Below are positions 60,183 through 64,000 of a stretch of DNA of 64,000 bases, piece by piece (the first letter of the stretch is position 1; every line of letters starts with the position of its first letter). The notes beneath the pieces were generated by a model. The model made no database searches. It was not told the DNA's origin and saw only the letters and a program-made list of their open reading frames with translations. This DNA is from Vitellaria paradoxa (Eukaryota; Streptophyta; Magnoliopsida; Ericales; Sapotaceae), in contig CM034242.1 of assembly GCA_019916065.1 (NCBI GenBank), positions 8,304,453 through 8,368,452 on the forward strand, given 5' to 3'. The translations under genes and the position numbers were made by a program.

Positions 60183-60292
60183 AAATTTCACAAAATACTA
60201 AGAGTGCAAAATGTGTTAGAAAACTTTAGAGATTTCAGAGTTTAAGGAGTTTTCAAAATTTTTCACCTTTTTTTTTAAACACCAAACAGGCC

Positions 60293-61844
60293 TTTACTTG
60301 CCAAAACACTGCCCTTTTTAATTTATTTAAATAAAAAAAGCATTCTCAGAATTTATTTTTCTATGACATAAATGCATGAGTGGTAAGAGTCCTCCTGTCT
60401 CTATCTCTGTATCTATTTTCGTACATCACAATTCCTACTAGCAGGAAAAACAACCAACGAGGTTAACTTTATTTTCGCGAGTTAAATCCAACCGGCGCCA
60501 CAAAATTGAGCACACGCAAATGGAAAATTAAAATCCATAATATAATATTGACTTGCACGGAGTCCACCCACGTGCGAGTGGATGAACAATTTCAACAACC
60601 GTATCAAACCGCCGTGGGGACAAACAATCACCTTCGGCCGAATTAGAAAATCCTAAGTCGAATTCCGTTACTTTTTGTTTGACTTTTCGTAACCTTTGGT
60701 TTGTGGATAAATAAACGAGGGAGTTGTAAAGATTTGTGGGGCTAAATTGTGTGAGAGACAGGTTTGCTCCCACATCAGAAATTGGGTGTGTGTTCAATAT
60801 AATCTCAATCGACAGATCAACTTTTGAATTGGTTTGTTAACTTTATTCTTCATAAAAAAAAAAAATTGTGTGAGACACAAAAGATTGAAAGAAATGAGGA
60901 AGAGCACTTAAAAGAATTTTGTTATTTGCGACTTCATTAAAATATAGCAAAACTCTCTCTTAAATATATACATTATCGAATCACATAAAATTTTCATTAA
61001 AATACAGCCAAAATTCTCCCACAAATATATACATTATCGAATCATATAAAATTTTTATATTGTTATTTATTTATGTGTTTTTAATTTTCTTTAATTTCTA
61101 ATATATAATCCTGTTGATTGTCATGCCGACAGAGAGACAAGTTTGGTGTGTCAGTGCCACAATGCTAAATGCATTTGTTCTTTACCCTTTGTGGGGGAAA
61201 TGCTTGGCACTATCTGCCGTAATAAAAAAGTCACAAAGAAAAAAAAGGTATCATGGAAATGAAGAATGGTACGTTTAACGTATTGGGGTTAGTTGGAACT
61301 CTATAATTTGGAGTTCTATGTATTTTTATAAAATTTTATAAATTTGTACAAAATTTAAATTTTCTAGTTACTGTACGAATTACGATTATAATTTTTATAA
61401 ATTTATACTAACTCATATCATTCCAAACACTCTCAGAATTCAGAGAAATGAAACGAGATTTTTATCCCAAAAAAAAAAAAGGCATAACCTAAAATAAGAG
61501 CAAATACAAAATAAATTAAAACAGAATAAAAATAAAACTCATTTAGCATCATGTTAATATTCAACAACAATCTTGTCCTAACCTAATTATTCGGACACCT
61601 ACACATTCTATTCTTCCATTCCCTCAAAAACCACATCAAGGAACAACACAGACTCTTTCTATTAAACCACGTTCTTATAAATTTTAGGTATGCTCTACAT
61701 ACATATGCCCTCTCTTTCTATGGGATAGGAGGACTCTTTGAATCCCTCTCCCCATAGAGCATTTCCAAGCTTCTTTCCTCCGTCTGGCAGCTCAATTTAG
61801 TTTCCATTGTGTGATGAGTTTCATTTATTTACGCTTTGCTCATA
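60293..61844. other. Intergenic sequence and 3' flank of the methyltransferase gene
   Basis: No exon could be supported. A roughly 75-bp phrase (CATTAAAATAcAGCcAAAaCTCtc ... TATACATTATCGAATCA) is repeated at about 60937-60988 and 60994-61050. The last 200-300 bp should include the 3' UTR of the minus-strand gene ending at 61845. Confidence 0.4.
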
Positions 61845-63920
61845 TTAGGAAGTACTGTTACCTCCGCTGCCAACAACCCAGTATTGTTTCACTGCAACCA
61901 TTATCTTCTCTGGCACCAGCGGGCCGTCCTCGTGGTCCATCATTTTGGCTTCCCATCTCATCCCTCCGACAATTTTCCTCACCTTGTTCAGCACGTCAAC
62001 TTCATCTCGGAATATTACTGTCCCTTCCGGCCGCAAGATCCGATCCATCTCCAGAAGGATGTCTTCCAGTTCACACCTGTTTATTCATACAAGAATCGTA
62101 ATTAGTCACACCATAGAAGTAGTGCGTTAAAATCAATCAACTTTTCAATATATATATATATATATATATAGAAGTGAAGTTCCAGATAAACAGGATTAGT
62201 AAATGAAAATTGATGAATTGCAATGCTGCTATCTATATTTGGTAGACTTCATCAGTTAAGCACTGAATTCAACTCAACATAGCCCTAGTCCCAAACAAGT
62301 TGGATCCGCTAAGTACTGAACCATAGAAAGGAAATTTACTCATTCATAAAACTTGTGATCACGGAACAATAGACTTGAAAAAGACAGTTGTATCTCTGTT
62401 CGCCTCAATAAATCCAGTTTTAAGCTCGGAAAAATCCTTCTGACAATATTAACATTAACTGAGAATCCCCAAAGAAATGTACACACTATGCTGTCCTGCT
62501 ACTTATTAATCCGATTTTTCAACTGCTCATTTTGCAATGTTTTCTCAAGTTTTCTCTGTCCTCAGAACCAATTGAAGGACAAAATGTTATAAAGATGCCT
62601 AAGCTCAGCAAAAACTTCAGCAATCGGAACTAGTTCACAGTTTAACAGACTATTCTACGTTGAGTTGACTTTTCTTGCATTACGTAAGTTAGAACATGGT
62701 ACAAAATTGGAAGCACCCAAAAAAAAAAAAAAAAAAAAAAAAAAATCTAAATCCTTGGCTGGATGATAAATTAGGACATTGGAAAAGCTATTAAACTTTA
62801 CAGTAGCAAAACCAAATATGGTAATTTCTAACATTCAATCACAGGATGAAAAGGCTTACTTGTTCTGATACAAGCTAAAAACACCGCTGGCATGAATGAG
62901 ATCATAAGTCCTTGGATAAGTAGAGAAGCCTTCGCACCTGAAAGAACGAAAAACAAATAAATTTCACTGGATTTCCATGAAATTAAATTTTATTTTTCAT
63001 CACGCCTTACAATTACTTTTTTTTAATTAATAAAAGAAATGGTAACCACTGACCTTGTTAATTGAAATAACTAATAACCAGTGATGTTGGAGGATAATGA
63101 CATGAATACTCATGTTAAGTTTTTTATTTAATTGTCTCATCAATGAAGTCTGATTGTACTGTTACTTGGTTAAAGACGCTCCAATAAAGAAAAATCTTTA
63201 CCTTCAAGATTGAGTTCAAGTTTAGTTTGAATCAACATATAGAAAGTAACCCATCATTCAATTGGTTAGTTACTTCAAAGAGAAGGTTGTATGGTGAACT
63301 TCATCCTATATAGCACCAAACATTTTGAAAGGAGAACCCTCCTCAGGTGGACAGCTAAGTAAGGCAAACAATACAATAAGCCAACCCCACAGGTGACCAT
63401 AATGCAAACATATTCCATGCTACCAAATTTCAAGGAAGTCTCTACAGGACAAAACTTCAATAAGGAAACAGACAAACAATAAAAGAGACAAAATAAGTTG
63501 GTATAATAAAGTGTTTCTTGATAAAGAAAATAAGGAGAAGATCACTGTACATACCAGTCATGATATATGCCAATCAGACCCCTCTCATAAATTACACCTA
63601 GAGTATTCTGAGCGAAGACAGGCACAACATTCATCACCCATGATTTTGGTGATTCCAGTGCTGCTGCAAACCCTCCAAGGACTGCATTCATATCCATTAT
63701 GTTCCGGTATCTTGTAGTGCCTATCAAGCTATTGATCCTTTTGTAAGCATTTACATGCTTTTTCCACTGTTTATTGTCTTCGTGGTATGATTCAGCCGTG
63801 ACCCCTGGAACAGATCCCTTAGCTATTTGAGGAGGAACTGCAAGAAGCCTAGCTGGAAACTTCTTCAATTGCCCATTTTCACTGGTAACGGGAGTTATGC
63901 ATGCCTCCATTTTCTTGTAC
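61845..63920 (-). CDS. Putative Golgi methyltransferase (DUF248, PMT family), C-terminal part
   Basis: Three exons on the minus strand, 63555-63920, 62860-62937 and 61845-62076, join in phase to 225 codons plus a stop. The gene continues beyond the right edge (63921 onward is intron), so roughly the first 400 of about 600 residues are missing. The family comprises type II Golgi membrane proteins proposed to methylate cell-wall polysaccharides such as homogalacturonan. Seen: [26 protein letters not shown], the SAM-binding-like [73 protein letters not shown] and [22 protein letters not shown], all typical of the C-terminal half. The ending GNSTS suggests the PMT17/PMT18 branch, but the paralogue is not certain. 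Confidence 0.92.
62716..62745. repeat. Poly(A) tract in an intron of the methyltransferase gene
   Basis: About 28 consecutive A residues lie within the intron 62077-62859; no other feature was found in that intron. Confidence 0.8.
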
Positions 63921-64000
63921 CTAAAATTCATGCAAACTAGCTATTACAATATAAATAATAAAAATAAATAATGAAAGAGCTAAATTAATATGAATGATGT

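Larger units (their letters stand above)
59317..60292. mobile_element. Outer element of a transposon nest
   Basis: Flanking the insert at 59653-60173 are two halves (59317-59652 and 60174-60292) that join into a repeat related to 11035-11455 in reverse orientation. It opens GAGGTTGTCTGACG and closes CACCAAACAGGCC. Shared phrases include serial TTTGTAAAAATTTATTGAGATTT wording and a Thr-like AAATCACATTTTTT block. It is non-coding. Confidence 0.5.

Noticed and set aside
1..64000. CRISPR arrays, rRNA genes and bacterial-type operons or terminators
   Set aside because: No regularly spaced repeats or rRNA segments are present, and the gene structures are eukaryotic.

Overview
This window is nuclear DNA from a flowering plant, most likely a eudicot. 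It is AT-rich, its genes are split by GT-AG (and two GC-AG) introns, and intergenic space is crowded with short inverted-repeat transposons, simple repeats and retroelement debris. Exons were assembled by hand from splice sites, reading phase and protein similarity recalled from memory; no alignment or search was run. Five multi-exon genes and one single-exon gene are well supported. TOM2B, a PRPP synthetase and TOM2A occur together here; as I recall their Arabidopsis counterparts (At1g32370, At1g32380, At1g32400) are also near neighbours, so this looks like a conserved block expanded by insertions.

Layout. 1-4.6 kb: a possible terminal exon, a perfect 45-bp tandem duplication and a tRNA-derived SINE with a 21-bp target-site duplication. 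4.67-5.74 kb (+): intronless gene of unknown function. 5.7-13 kb: AT-rich sequence, a possible decayed LTR element, a 0.6-kb foldback, and a 265-bp tandem array split by a MITE. 13.0-16.6 kb (+): TOM2B. 20.6-25.3 kb (+): plastid-type PRPP synthetase. 28.6-29.4 kb (+): probable transcription unit carrying three box C/D snoRNAs whose guides match 18S rRNA. 29.84-31.37 kb: 1.5-kb near-palindromic foldback. 33.76-39.04 kb (-): inositol polyphosphate 5-phosphatase. 42.5-49.8 kb (+): decayed endogenous pararetrovirus (Caulimoviridae-like). 50.57-55.16 kb (-): TOM2A, with a leader intron whose 5' splice site lies in a tandem duplication. 56-61 kb: repeats, including a transposon nest. 61.85 kb to the right edge (-): C-terminal half of a DUF248 putative methyltransferase, cut by the window edge.

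How the genes relate. TOM2A is a tetraspanin-like membrane protein and TOM2B a small soluble protein; both are known as host factors for tobamovirus multiplication in Arabidopsis. PRPP synthetase supplies PRPP for nucleotide, His and Trp synthesis; the 5-phosphatase removes the 5-phosphate from inositol phosphates and phosphoinositides; the methyltransferase is Golgi-type. These are separate transcription units with no common pathway. The least expected content is the snoRNA cluster between PRPP synthetase and the 5-phosphatase, and the pararetrovirus between the 5-phosphatase and TOM2A.
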